Positions 1-7,642 are shown, counted from the stretch's first letter. The stretch: 52,201 nucleotides of DNA from an uncultured Desulfovibrio sp. (GCA_900553065.1 USBZ01000007.1:1-52201), one strand, 5' to 3'. Notes: generated from the sequence alone by a model not told the origin. Numbers and translations are program-made.

Positions 1-136
1 CGCAGCCGGGAAGCAGGTCGTCGCGCTTGATGTACACGTTGACCTTGTTGCCCAGAGCCTTGGAGAAATTAGGCAGATACTCGATGGGAGTAGCTTCCTT
101 GACGTAGCCGCGACGGGGGAACTTGGCGAGATTCAT
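1..136 (-). CDS. D-cysteine desulfhydrase / L-cysteate sulfo-lyase family PLP enzyme, N-terminal fragment
   Basis: Only the first 45 codons are inside the window; the gene continues past the left edge. The visible start (MNLAKFPRRGYV, then TPIEYLPNFSKALG and YIKRDD) is the typical opening of the ACC-deaminase/D-cysteine desulfhydrase family of fold-type II PLP enzymes, which includes L-cysteate sulfo-lyase (CuyA). These enzymes carry out alpha,beta-elimination and release 2-aminoacrylate, which goes to pyruvate and ammonia, plus sulfide or sulfite. The PLP lysine lies beyond the edge and cannot be checked. An AGAAGGA ribosome binding site sits just upstream of the ATG, and the gene follows the racemase by 11 bases, so the two are probably co-transcribed. 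D-cysteine, L-cysteate and other substrates cannot be separated from this fragment. Confidence 0.8.
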   Translation of the reverse strand, partial: MNLAKFPRRGYVKEATPIEYLPNFSKALGNKVNVYIKRDDLLPGC

Positions 137-147
137 GATGATTCCTT

Positions 148-954
148 CTAAAATTGAAGTGTTGAAGCTTCTTTGAGTCGTTCCGGGCAACTGGCCCGGA
201 TCAGTTCCCGGGCGAGAACGCTGGTAGCGTCCACGACGGGAATGTTCCACAGTTCGGATTCGGTGACTGCCACCGGAATTTCCGTGCAGCCAAGGAGTAT
301 GACGGATACCTTCTTCTTTTCCACAAGCCGCCCGGCCGTGTCGAGCAGAATCTGACGGGCTTTTGCGGAAACGGGATCGGAAAAGGCCTTGACCCCGAAT
401 TCCGGATCACTGATGGCGCGCTGCACGAGCGCACACTCGTCGTCATCGGGAAGCACCGGTTCAAGACCGGCCTTTTCCAGGGCATCCTGATACAGACGGG
501 TCTGGAGCGTAGCCACCGTTCCCATGAGTCCTATGCGTCCTCCATTCGGACAGAGTGTACGCACATGATTCACGGCACTTTCGATGATGGATACGAAGGT
601 CACATCCCGTCCGGTCTGACGCAGGCGCTCGAGAGCCACATTGAGAATGCGGGGGCTGTGCGCCGTATTGCAGGGCATGCCTATGACACCTGCGCCGTTT
701 TCGGCAAGCTGCACCATGATGCCGCCTATATCCTCCCCGGGATTTTCCTTCGTCTGTCCCAGAAGATAGGCGGGACGTTCCGGAATCCACCCCGGGAAGG
801 AGTGCAGCATGATGGGCAGATGATCCTGATCCTTCGAGGCCTTCGTCCAGCGGAAGATCTTACGCACGAGGTCATACCCGGCGTAGGGACCAAGCCCGCC
901 CACGATGCCTATTGTGCGGGGCACGGGCAGATGATCGGCAAAACGCTGAATCAC
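148..954 (-). CDS. Aspartate/glutamate racemase family protein
   Basis: A 268-residue cofactor-independent amino acid racemase of the Asp/Glu racemase (YgeA-like) family. The family interconverts D and L forms of acidic amino acids using two cysteines as acid and base. Both are visible: Cys95 in MPCNTAH and Cys223 in GCTEIP. A glycine-rich GGLGP loop lies at residues 19-23. The length is normal for the family. It lies 3 bases after the symporter gene and 11 bases before the PLP lyase gene, all on the same strand, which suggests one transcript for uptake, racemisation and cleavage of an acidic or sulfonated amino acid. Activity on aspartate alone is the simplest alternative. Confidence 0.88.
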   Translation of the reverse strand: MIQRFADHLPVPRTIGIVGGLGPYAGYDLVRKIFRWTKASKDQDHLPIMLHSFPGWIPERPAYLLGQTKENPGEDIGGIMVQLAENGAGVIGMPCNTAHSPRILNVALERLRQTGRDVTFVSIIESAVNHVRTLCPNGGRIGLMGTVATLQTRLYQDALEKAGLEPVLPDDDECALVQRAISDPEFGVKAFSDPVSAKARQILLDTAGRLVEKKKVSVILLGCTEIPVAVTESELWNIPVVDATSVLARELIRASCPERLKEASTLQF

Positions 955-957
955 GAT

Positions 958-2208
958 CTATCCCCTGCACTCACCGTTGTTTTCCAGCTTGGAAACCAGA
1001 ACGGCACCGGTGGCGTCGCCAAGAACGTTGATGGTGGTACGGGCCATGTCCATGATGCGGTCGACACCGGCGATAAGCGCAATGGCTTCCAGCGGAATAC
1101 CGACCTGCGTGAACACCATGGTGATCATGATGAGGGCTGCGCCGGGAACGCCCATGGAACCGATGGAAGCAAGCACGGCGAGCAGAATAACGGTGAGCTG
1201 CTTATCAATGGGCATGGGAATGCCGTACACTTCCGCAGCAAAGATGGCCGCAACGCCCATGTAGATGGCCGCGCCGTCCATATTGATGGTGTTGCCGAGG
1301 GGAATGGAGAAGCTGGAAACCGACTTGGAGGCGCCGAGCTTCTGCACGGACAGCAGGTTGGAGGAAAGAGCGGCAGCGCTGGAGCAGGTGGAGAAGGAAA
1401 TCATGAGAGGTTCGGAAAGCCCCTTCAGGAAGACGCCGGGCGTAAGACCCGCCACACGGGCACAGGGCAGATACACCAGCAGAACCTGAAGCAGGCTGGC
1501 CAGATACATGACGCCGACCAGCTTGATGAGCGGCAAAAGCACGCTCATGCCGTGGTTGGCCACGGTGAAGGCCATGAGGCCGAACACGCCGATGGGGGCA
1601 TACTTCATGACGATGCCGGTCACCTTGATCATGACTTCGGCGCAGGAGTCGAAGAACAGGAAGGCGGGCTTGCCTCTGTCGCCGAGCATGCTGAGGGCGA
1701 AACCGAAAAGAATGGCGAAGAAGATGACCTGAAGCATGTTGCCCTTGGCCAGAGCATCAATGGGGTTCAGGGGAACGATGTCCATGAGCACCTTGATGAG
1801 CGGAGGGGCGGACACGTCCTTGACCTGCAGATTTTCCATCGACAGGGTCAGGCCGAGGCCGGGGCGAAGCAGATTTGCGAGAATAAGACCGATGATGACG
1901 GCAATGGTTGTCGTGAGCAGGTAGTAGATGAGGGTTTTCGACGCTACGCGACCGAGTTCCTTCACGTCGCACACGCTGGCGGCGCCTGCGACGAGGGTGG
2001 TGAACACCAGAGGCACGACGACCATGCGCACCAGCGTGATGAACAGATCGCCGAGAGGCTTGAACCAGCCGGCGTCAATGCTGAAGGAAGGAGCCATGGC
2101 ACCGACCACGACGCCGAGAACCATACCGATGCCCATCTGGGCGGGAAGACCTAAACGCTTTGCCATACAATCTCTCAATGTGACGTTGGATTCTTCTCTC
2201 TCATCCAT
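958..2208 (-). CDS. Dicarboxylate/amino acid:cation symporter (DAACS family)
   Basis: A 416-residue inner-membrane sodium- or proton-coupled symporter of the GltP/DctA family. The NMDG motif is at residues 309-312, and the eighth-helix substrate site reads D383, D387, R390, T391, N394, matching the D-D-R-T-N pattern of the archaeal aspartate transporter GltPh. The arginine equivalent to R390 binds the side-chain acid group in that protein, so an acidic substrate (aspartate, glutamate or possibly cysteate) is likely here. The start is uncertain: Met1 has no clear ribosome binding site, while an in-frame ATG at 2166 (Met15, MAKRLGLPAQ) is preceded by GAGAG and fits the usual family N-terminus. 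It is the first gene of the symporter-racemase-lyase run. Confidence 0.9.
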   Translation of the reverse strand: MDEREESNVTLRDCMAKRLGLPAQMGIGMVLGVVVGAMAPSFSIDAGWFKPLGDLFITLVRMVVVPLVFTTLVAGAASVCDVKELGRVASKTLIYYLLTTTIAVIIGLILANLLRPGLGLTLSMENLQVKDVSAPPLIKVLMDIVPLNPIDALAKGNMLQVIFFAILFGFALSMLGDRGKPAFLFFDSCAEVMIKVTGIVMKYAPIGVFGLMAFTVANHGMSVLLPLIKLVGVMYLASLLQVLLVYLPCARVAGLTPGVFLKGLSEPLMISFSTCSSAAALSSNLLSVQKLGASKSVSSFSIPLGNTINMDGAAIYMGVAAIFAAEVYGIPMPIDKQLTVILLAVLASIGSMGVPGAALIMITMVFTQVGIPLEAIALIAGVDRIMDMARTTINVLGDATGAVLVSKLENNGECRG

Positions 2209-2302
2209 GCCGGCCCGGAAAACGGCGCTTCAAAAGCATCCGGCACGAACAGTCCCTGCAGCCTTTTCTCTCTCTCTTCTGCGTTCCTCCTGTAAGAACA
2301 AA

Positions 2303-2332
2303 CCCGGGCCCCGGCATAAGCCGGAACCCGGG
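2303..2332 (-). terminator. Terminator after ridA
   Basis: A stem with arms CCCGGG and CCGGC against GCCGG and CCCGGG around an ATAA loop begins 9 bases past the ridA stop codon. On the minus strand it is followed by TTTGTTCTTA, a moderately T-rich tail. It separates ridA from the symporter gene, perhaps incompletely. Confidence 0.65.
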
Positions 2333-2340
2333 CATCTGTA

Positions 2341-2721
2341 CTATTTTGCCACCACGACCTCGATTTCCACCAGGCCGTTCATCGGAAGCTGATGAACGGC
2401 CACGCAGGAACGGGCGGGGAAGGTACCGTCAAAGAAGCTGCCGTATACCTCGTTCACCGCAGCGAAGTCCGCCATGTCCACCAGGAAGATGGTGGTCTTC
2501 ACGATGTCCGATTTTTCCGCTCCTACGGCCTCGAGCAGCGCGGCAATGTTCTTGAGAGACTGCGCCGCCTGAGCCTTCACACCGCCTTCGGCAAGCTTTC
2601 CGGTGGCAGGATCAAGGCCCAGCTGACCGGAAAAGAACGTCATGCCCCCTGCCTGAATGCCCTGAGAGTAAGGCCCGATGGCAGCAGGAGCCGCAGTAGT
2701 GGAAACAACGCTGATATCCAT
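2341..2721 (-). CDS. ridA: RidA family reactive enamine/imine deaminase
   Basis: A 126-residue protein of the RidA (YjgF/YER057c/UK114) family. RidA hydrolyses reactive enamine/imine intermediates such as 2-aminoacrylate, which PLP-dependent lyases release. The active-site arginine is Arg104 in FPARSC, and the family segments IGPYSQG and SGQLGLDP are present near the N-terminus. Length is typical. The start is supported by GAGGAAGCT just before the ATG. It lies upstream of the symporter-racemase-PLP lyase run on the same strand, with a hairpin between. Its substrate matches the product expected from the cysteine/cysteate lyase two genes further on, so the neighbourhood makes chemical sense. 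Confidence 0.93.
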   Translation of the reverse strand: MDISVVSTTAAPAAIGPYSQGIQAGGMTFFSGQLGLDPATGKLAEGGVKAQAAQSLKNIAALLEAVGAEKSDIVKTTIFLVDMADFAAVNEVYGSFFDGTFPARSCVAVHQLPMNGLVEIEVVVAK

Positions 2722-2762
2722 AGCTTCCTCGAAATGTAAAAGGTGATACGGATGAGTTGTCG

Positions 2763-2800
2763 AATGTCGACATTTTTAGTGAAAATTTCCCCTTTGTCAA
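2763..2800 (-). promoter_or_regulatory. ridA promoter with palindromic operator-like site
   Basis: On the minus strand a perfect TTGACA (2800 to 2795) is followed after 16-17 bases by TAAAAA/AAAAAT at about 2778-2772, a good sigma-70 match. A 12-base perfect palindrome, AATGTCGACATT (2763-2774), overlaps the -10 element and the likely transcription start, where a repressor would act. The binding protein is unknown. Confidence 0.6.
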
Positions 2801-3006
2801 GCTGATACGAAACTTCCCGGCAGGTTCAGCAGTTTGTCGGAAGACACCGAACAGCCTGCTTCTACAGGAAAAACGTGCATCACAAGCGTCGGGCATACGC
2901 AGGCAACGCTCTCCGAAAAACCTGAAAGCGTCCAACGGGTTCCGCCTGAAAAGCAGATTCAGGCCCGATCTGGCATGCGACTTTTTCTTTCTGCAAAGAG
3001 CATGAC
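2801..3006. other. Intergenic stretch with no recognisable feature
   Basis: About 200 bases between the ridA promoter and the terminator of the PaaK-like gene. I see no credible coding frame with a ribosome binding site, no RNA gene and no clear repeat. Confidence 0.5.
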
Positions 3007-3036
3007 AAAAGGGCGACCACCCTGCGGCGGCCGCCC
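3007..3036 (-). terminator. Terminator after the PaaK-like gene
   Basis: GC-rich hairpin with arms 3011-3018 and 3029-3036 (one mismatch), followed on the minus strand by TTTTGTCAT. It lies about 50 bases downstream of the PaaK-like stop codon. Confidence 0.75.
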
Positions 3037-3083
3037 TTGTTCATGGCATGGTTAGAAATGCCCGTCAGACGAGACTTCTCACA

Positions 3084-4349
3084 TCAGTCCCAGACGCGCT
3101 TGTCTTCGATGGGCTTGATCTGAGGAGGCAGGCTGCCCGGAGCAAGAATGCGCAGTTCGGGACGCAGCTTGATGCGTTCGCGGAACAGATGCTGCAGCTC
3201 TTCCTTGCGCTTGAAGTTGCTGGCTTCGACGTAGAGCACCATTTCGTCCACGCCGCCGGGGTTGGTAACTTCGATCTGCCAGCGCTTGATTTCCTCGAAG
3301 CGGGCCATGACCTGTTCCACCTGATGCGGATACACGAACATGCCCTTGATGCGGGCGGTGGTGTCCACGCGGCCCACAATGCTGCCGAGGCGGGGGCTGG
3401 TACGTCCGCAGGAGCAGGGAGTGCGGTCGATGTAGGAGAGGTCGCCGGTGGCAAGACGGATCAGAGGATAGGTCTTGTTGAAGGCGGTGACCACCACTTC
3501 GCCCACTTCGCCGTCCTTGAGCGGAATGCCGGTATCGGGATGGCAGATTTCCACATAGCAGCGGTTGGAAATGTGCAGGCCGTTCTTCTGGAAGCATTCG
3601 TAGCCGATGCAGCCCACGTCGGCCGTGCCGTAGCCCTGGCGCATGATGATGTCGTACTTCTTCTCCATCTGGCTGCGGATCTTTTCCGACAGACGTTCGC
3701 CGGTAACGAAGGCCACTTCGAGGAACAGATCCTTGCGAAGGTTGAGGCCCTTTTCCTCGGCGCGCTGGGCAAGGTGCATGAGGAAGCTCGGCGTGCCCAC
3801 ATAGCCGGAAACGCGCAGCTTCTGCATGATGTCGAGCTGCGTGGCGGCGTCGGTGGGACCGGCGGGAATGGAGGCGCAGCCGAGGTTGCGCAGAGGCTCT
3901 TCAAACATCAGGCCGGCGGGAGCGAGATGATAGTTGAAGGTCACCTGCACGGCGTCGCCGGGGCGGAAGCCCACGGAATAGAACGCCTCGGTATAGCCCC
4001 AGTAATCGTCATTGCGGTCTTCGGGGTCGAAGATGGGGCCGGGGGAAAGAAACACGCGGCGAAGTTCGCCGATATCCTTGGTCAGAAGGCCGCCGAGACG
4101 GGGACCCATCGTCTGCAGGAAGATGAGTTCCTTCTTTTTAAGGATGGGGATATGTTTGAGGTCGGACAGCGTCTTGAACTTTTCAACGTTGAACTGCGCA
4201 CGGTCAAAACGCTTCTTCACGTCTTCCGAATAGCGGTAGGCGTAGGAAAGCAGATCCTTGAGCTGGATGAGGTTGTACTGACGGCGTTCGCTCTCGTCGA
4301 GCACTTCGCGGCGACTGTAGATGCCTTCCGTACGGTCTTTGCGGGTCAT
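3084..4349 (-). CDS. Phenylacetate-CoA ligase family (PaaK-like) AMP-forming ligase
   Basis: A 421-residue member of the adenylate-forming superfamily, closest in style to PaaK. Visible motifs are the YGTAD segment at residues 240-244 (the family's YGxxE-like loop, here with Asp), the TGD at 301-303 that binds the ribose, a CSCGR segment at 312-316 and a C-terminal IEDKRVWD with Lys418 in the position of the catalytic lysine. The family activates phenylacetate and related aryl or short acids to CoA thioesters; in anaerobes such genes often work with 2-oxoacid:ferredoxin oxidoreductases, but none lies in this window. The gene is transcribed away from der and ends in its own terminator, so it appears monocistronic. 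The substrate cannot be inferred. Confidence 0.85.
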   Translation of the reverse strand: MTRKDRTEGIYSRREVLDESERRQYNLIQLKDLLSYAYRYSEDVKKRFDRAQFNVEKFKTLSDLKHIPILKKKELIFLQTMGPRLGGLLTKDIGELRRVFLSPGPIFDPEDRNDDYWGYTEAFYSVGFRPGDAVQVTFNYHLAPAGLMFEEPLRNLGCASIPAGPTDAATQLDIMQKLRVSGYVGTPSFLMHLAQRAEEKGLNLRKDLFLEVAFVTGERLSEKIRSQMEKKYDIIMRQGYGTADVGCIGYECFQKNGLHISNRCYVEICHPDTGIPLKDGEVGEVVVTAFNKTYPLIRLATGDLSYIDRTPCSCGRTSPRLGSIVGRVDTTARIKGMFVYPHQVEQVMARFEEIKRWQIEVTNPGGVDEMVLYVEASNFKRKEELQHLFRERIKLRPELRILAPGSLPPQIKPIEDKRVWD

Positions 4350-4398
4350 GGCGAAACTCCGTTATAGGAAATGTCCTTACTGTAGCTGAAAGAACGAT

Positions 4399-4427
4399 TT
4401 TATAGACGAATTGGAGAAATATTGCAA
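4399..4427 (-). promoter_or_regulatory. Promoter for the PaaK-like gene
   Basis: On the minus strand TTGCAA (4427 to 4422), a 17-base spacer and TATAAA (4404 to 4399) form a plausible sigma-70 promoter about 50 bases before the start codon. The TTGCAA is self-complementary and also serves the divergent candidate promoter on the other strand. Confidence 0.55.
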
Positions 4428-4449
4428 GGATTTTTTTATTTTTTATGAT
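4422..4449 (+). promoter_or_regulatory. Promoter for der
   Basis: TTGCAA (4422-4427), a 16-base spacer and TATGAT (4444-4449) lie in a very AT-rich block upstream of der. A second -10-like TATAAT is at 4466-4471. This would leave a 5' leader of roughly 180 bases or less. Confidence 0.5.
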
Positions 4450-4638
4450 ATTTCAATATGTTGCATATAATTTTTTCTCCGCTTGATTTCCTCTGTTCAG
4501 AGGGGGTATCCTGAAAATGTTGGACAGAAGTCGATCTTCGGCGTAAAAGATTGCCTCCGTTCTGTCCGACGCTTCCCTTTCAGGTCCGGGCGACCTTCCG
4601 GTCAGCCCCCAACATACATTACCGAGAGGTGCCCGCCC

Positions 4639-6063
4639 ATGATGCCCAAAGTCGTTCTGCTGGGACGCCCCAATGTGGGCAAGTCGACCCTGTTCAACCG
4701 CCTTATCCGCAGCAACCGAGCCATCACGCACGACCGGCCCGGCGTTACGCGCGACCGCATGGAAGGCGTGGTGCGTTCCCGTTACGGGCGCGATTTCGCC
4801 ATCGTCGATACCGGCGGCATCACGCTCGATCATCATGAATCCGTGGCCGAAGGTCCCGCCGGCATCCGCGGCTTCGAGGCCGACATTCTGCGTCAGGCCG
4901 AGGCGGCCCTCAGGGAAGCCGACGTCATCTGCATGGTGGTGGACGGCAGAGACGGCCTCATGCCCTTCGACGAACATCTGGCCTCGTATCTGCGCAAGTG
5001 CAGCAAGCCCATTCTGCTGGTGGTCAACAAGGTGGACGGCGCAGAAAAGGAAGAGCTCATGCTGGCCGACTTCCACGGTCTGGGCTTTCCGGTCATCGCC
5101 TGCTCCGCGGAACACGGCCACAATCTGCGCGCGCTTGAAGAAGAAATCCGCGACATGCTGCCGGAAGACGACGGCTTCGACGACGACACGCAGGAAGAAG
5201 CTTCGGAAGATCTGGAAGAAGACCGCGACAAGCCCGGCATCCGTCGCCGCAAGGTAACGGATCATCTGCGTCTCTGCATGCTCGGACGTCCCAACGCGGG
5301 CAAGTCCTCCATAACCAACGCCTTCATCGGCGAAGACCGCATGATCGTCAGCGATCAGGCCGGCACCACGCGCGACAGCGTGGACGTCACCGTGGAAAAG
5401 AACGGCAAGACCTACACCTTCGTGGATACCGCGGGCGTACGGCGTCGCTCCCGCATTACCGACACCGTGGAACGCTTCTCCGTGAACTCCTCGCTGAAGA
5501 GCACCACCAAGGCCGACGTCACCTTCCTGCTGCTGGACGCCACCGAAGGCCTCACCACGCAGGACAAGAGACTCATCGAGCTTCTGGACGAGCGCAAGAC
5601 GCCCTTCCTCATCATCGTGAACAAGATGGACCTCATTCCCCAGAAGGCCCGCACCGAGCTCATGAAGAACCTGCAGGAAGAACTGAGCTTCTGCTATCAT
5701 GTGCCGCTGGTGCCCACGTCCGCCCGCACGGGCGAAGGTCTGAACAAGCTCATTCCTCTGGCCGAGCGCATCTACACCGAGTGCGGCACCCGCGTGTCCA
5801 CCGGTCTGCTCAACCGCGCCATGGAAGAGACCCTCACCCGTCATCAGGCTCCCGTGGTCCGCCGCGTGCGTCCCAAGTTCTTCTATCTCACGCAGGCCGA
5901 AAGCGAACCGCCGACCTTCGTCTGCTTCGTCAACGATGCCGACCGCGTGGCGCCCTCCTATGCGCGCTACCTTGAACGCTCTCTGCGCCGGATCTTCGGT
6001 ATACGCCATGCTCCCATGCGCCTGCATCTGAGATCCGCCCACACCAAGAAAGAAAAGAAATAG
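4639..6063 (+). CDS. der: Ribosome biogenesis GTPase Der (EngA)
   Basis: A 474-residue double GTPase needed for assembly of the 50S ribosomal subunit. Two G domains are present, each with its P-loop (GRPNVGKST near residue 9 and GRPNAGKSS near residue 216), switch segments DTGG and DTAG, and base-specificity motifs NKVD and NKMD; a C-terminal KH-like domain follows. The linker between the G domains is unusually acidic (about residues 174-200). The start is set by GAGAGGT at 4623-4629 and by family alignment, where the protein begins MMPKV; an open frame runs upstream to 4483 but its 52 extra residues resemble no Der N-terminus. A strong terminator follows, so the gene looks monocistronic. Confidence 0.97.
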   Translation: MMPKVVLLGRPNVGKSTLFNRLIRSNRAITHDRPGVTRDRMEGVVRSRYGRDFAIVDTGGITLDHHESVAEGPAGIRGFEADILRQAEAALREADVICMVVDGRDGLMPFDEHLASYLRKCSKPILLVVNKVDGAEKEELMLADFHGLGFPVIACSAEHGHNLRALEEEIRDMLPEDDGFDDDTQEEASEDLEEDRDKPGIRRRKVTDHLRLCMLGRPNAGKSSITNAFIGEDRMIVSDQAGTTRDSVDVTVEKNGKTYTFVDTAGVRRRSRITDTVERFSVNSSLKSTTKADVTFLLLDATEGLTTQDKRLIELLDERKTPFLIIVNKMDLIPQKARTELMKNLQEELSFCYHVPLVPTSARTGEGLNKLIPLAERIYTECGTRVSTGLLNRAMEETLTRHQAPVVRRVRPKFFYLTQAESEPPTFVCFVNDADRVAPSYARYLERSLRRIFGIRHAPMRLHLRSAHTKKEKK

Positions 6064-6071
6064 TCCAACCG

Positions 6072-6110
6072 GGCCATGAAGCATGTTTCAGGCGCTTCAT
6101 GGCCTTTTTT
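6072..6110 (+). terminator. Terminator after der
   Basis: Perfect 11-base stem (GGCCATGAAGC at 6072-6082 with GCTTCATGGCC at 6094-6104) followed directly by six T residues. A textbook intrinsic terminator. Confidence 0.93.
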
Positions 6111-6161
6111 GCACCCTTTTTCCGCGTTTTCCCACGCGCCCTCATGCCGAAGGAGGCTTGC

Positions 6162-6599
6162 ATGATCATTGAAGAAGTCGGACACCGTACGGAAGCGCTG
6201 ATCGGAATCCTGCTTTCCGTCTGGGAATCCTCGGTACGGGCCACCCACGACTTTCTTTCCGAACAGGACATCATCCTGCTGCGCCCCGACGTGCTGAACG
6301 CCCTGCGCCATGTTCCCGTTCTTTTTATTGCTCTTGAGAATGAGAAGCCTGTCGCCTTTCTCGGCATGGACGGGGAGAACGTGGAGATGCTTTTCGTCGA
6401 TGCCGCCTTCCGGGGCTTCGGAGCGGGCAGTCTTCTCATGCGTGCCGCGCTGAGCAGAGGAGCCTGCCGGGTGGATGTAAACGAACAGAATCCTCAGGCT
6501 TTCGGCTTCTACCGTCACATGGGCTTTGTCGTGGCCGGGCGCAGTCCCGAAGACGCTCAGGGGCGTCCCTTTCCCATCCTTCACCTCAGGCTTGCCTGA
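6162..6599 (+). CDS. yjaB: GNAT family N-acetyltransferase, YjaB-like
   Basis: A 145-residue acetyl-CoA-dependent N-acetyltransferase. It matches E. coli YjaB along its length as I remember that sequence: SVRATHDFLS near the N-terminus, LFVDAAFRGFGAG as the acetyl-CoA binding segment, VNEQNPQAFGFY before the last strand, and GRSPEDAQGRPFPILHL at the end. The substrate of YjaB is not established. The start at 6162 is chosen because AAGGAGG (6150-6156) lies 5 bases upstream; an earlier in-frame ATG at 6099 lies inside the der terminator and is unlikely. The flanking genes are unrelated. Confidence 0.87.
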   Translation: MIIEEVGHRTEALIGILLSVWESSVRATHDFLSEQDIILLRPDVLNALRHVPVLFIALENEKPVAFLGMDGENVEMLFVDAAFRGFGAGSLLMRAALSRGACRVDVNEQNPQAFGFYRHMGFVVAGRSPEDAQGRPFPILHLRLA

Positions 6600-6761
6600 A
6601 TGCGCTCTTTTTCTCATCAATACCTTCTTCAAGAAAGAGGAAGACTACGCATTCCTTCTTTGAAAGTGTAAAAAATAACTTCGTATCCCCTTTATATTTC
6701 TGCACAATACTCATGGATTTTTCTTTTCTCCCATGCTACCTTTTCAAAAAAAGGAGGTTCC

Positions 6762-7523
6762 ATGAGTACTCTTGTTGTCGTCGCTTATCCCGATGAATTT
6801 CAGGCTGAAGAGGTACGTCTGCGCCTGCTCAAGATGCAGAAGGAATATCTTGTCGATCTGGAAGATGCCGTCATCGCCGTGCGCAAGCCGAACGGCAGAA
6901 TCAAGCTGCTCCAGCTCCACAATCTCACCGGCGCAGGTGCGGTCTCCGGAGGCTTCTGGGGCATGCTCATCGGCCTGCTCTTCCTGAATCCCCTGCTCGG
7001 CGCCGCCGTCGGCGCGGGCGCGGGCGCGGTTTCCGGCGCGCTGGCCGATGTGGGCATTGATGATGAATTCATGAAAAATCTCGGCAGGAACCTCAAGCCC
7101 GGCGGTTCCATGCTGTTCATTCTCTTCCGCAGCATCACCATGGACAAGGCCCTGCAGGAACTGGCGGGCACCGGCGGAACCATCATTCAGACGTCGCTTT
7201 CCCATGAAGACGAGGAACGACTCCGCCGCGCCATGAATGCCACGGATGCCGATCATGAATGCGATCCTGCAGAATCCGCCATTTCCAGAAACTCCAGCCA
7301 GGATTCCAATCTGCGCTGCAACGACGCGGCTGCGGCAGCCGAGCCTGCCGACGACGCGGAATGCGATCCCGCCGAGGAAGCCATTTCCAGAAACTCCAGC
7401 CGTGATTCCAATCTGCGCTGTGGAGAAGAAGAGGCTCCCGTAAAGGAAGAGTCTGCCGAGTGTGATCCGGCGGAAGAGACCATCTCCAGAAACTCCAGCG
7501 CGTCATCCAATCTCCACTGCTGA
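6762..7523 (+). CDS. DUF1269 membrane protein with three Cys-flanked C-terminal repeats
   Basis: A 253-residue protein. Residues 1 to about 160 look like the DUF1269 family of predicted membrane proteins: a short N-terminal alpha/beta part (MSTLVVVAYPDEFQAEEV) and a glycine-rich hydrophobic hairpin at about residues 56-95 (GMLIGLLFLNPLLGAAVGAG). Such proteins have no known biochemical function and are usually about 160-180 residues long. Here about 90 residues are added, holding three near-identical 21-residue units at 166-186, 200-220 and 233-253, each starting ECDPAE, with ISRNSS in the middle and ending SNL-x-C. The last unit ends at the stop codon. Linkers are 12-13 residues, rich in Ala, Glu and Asp. 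Start is fixed by AAGGAGG at 6751-6757. Its own terminator follows. Confidence 0.8.
   Translation: MSTLVVVAYPDEFQAEEVRLRLLKMQKEYLVDLEDAVIAVRKPNGRIKLLQLHNLTGAGAVSGGFWGMLIGLLFLNPLLGAAVGAGAGAVSGALADVGIDDEFMKNLGRNLKPGGSMLFILFRSITMDKALQELAGTGGTIIQTSLSHEDEERLRRAMNATDADHECDPAESAISRNSSQDSNLRCNDAAAAAEPADDAECDPAEEAISRNSSRDSNLRCGEEEAPVKEESAECDPAEETISRNSSASSNLHC
7257..7520 (+). repeat. Three in-frame 63-base repeats in the DUF1269 gene
   Basis: Units at 7257-7319, 7359-7421 and 7458-7520, each 21 codons. Twelve or more positions are invariant in all three at the protein level, including both end cysteines and ISRNSS. At the DNA level the third unit differs from the first two at many synonymous positions, which argues for old duplication with the protein sequence kept by selection rather than a fresh slippage product. 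Confidence 0.9.
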
Positions 7524-7549
7524 TTTCCCCTGCGATCCTGCATCAGAGA

Positions 7550-7590
7550 AAAGGCGGCCGGCAAAACGAATTCCGGTCGCCTTTCTTTGT
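7550..7590 (+). terminator. Terminator after the DUF1269 gene
   Basis: 12-base stem (7550-7561 with 7573-7584, one G-U pair) followed by CTTTGTT. It is the only recognisable element between the DUF1269 gene and the guaB promoter. Confidence 0.8.
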
Positions 7591-7642
7591 TATCTGCCCG
7601 TATTCTTTCTTCTCCCCGCGTTCGGAGACCCTTCCGTCGCGG

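Noticed and set aside
565..2154. Long plus-strand open frame of 529 codons antisense to the racemase and symporter genes
   Set aside because: Its protein is rich in His, Gly, Asp and Arg, without domains, and it lies over well-supported genes. It is a by-product of GC-rich codon positions.
4453..6084. Minus-strand open frame of 543 codons antisense to der
   Set aside because: Same reason as other antisense frames: biased composition, no motif, complete overlap with a certain gene. The same applies to 7675-9123, 9214-10953, 11942-13096, 15187-16665, 17671-18813 and 27193-28980 on the minus strand.
7257..7520. The three 63-base repeats as a CRISPR array or slipped-strand artefact
   Set aside because: They are in frame within a coding sequence, spaced unequally (39 and 36 bases between units), and differ at synonymous sites.
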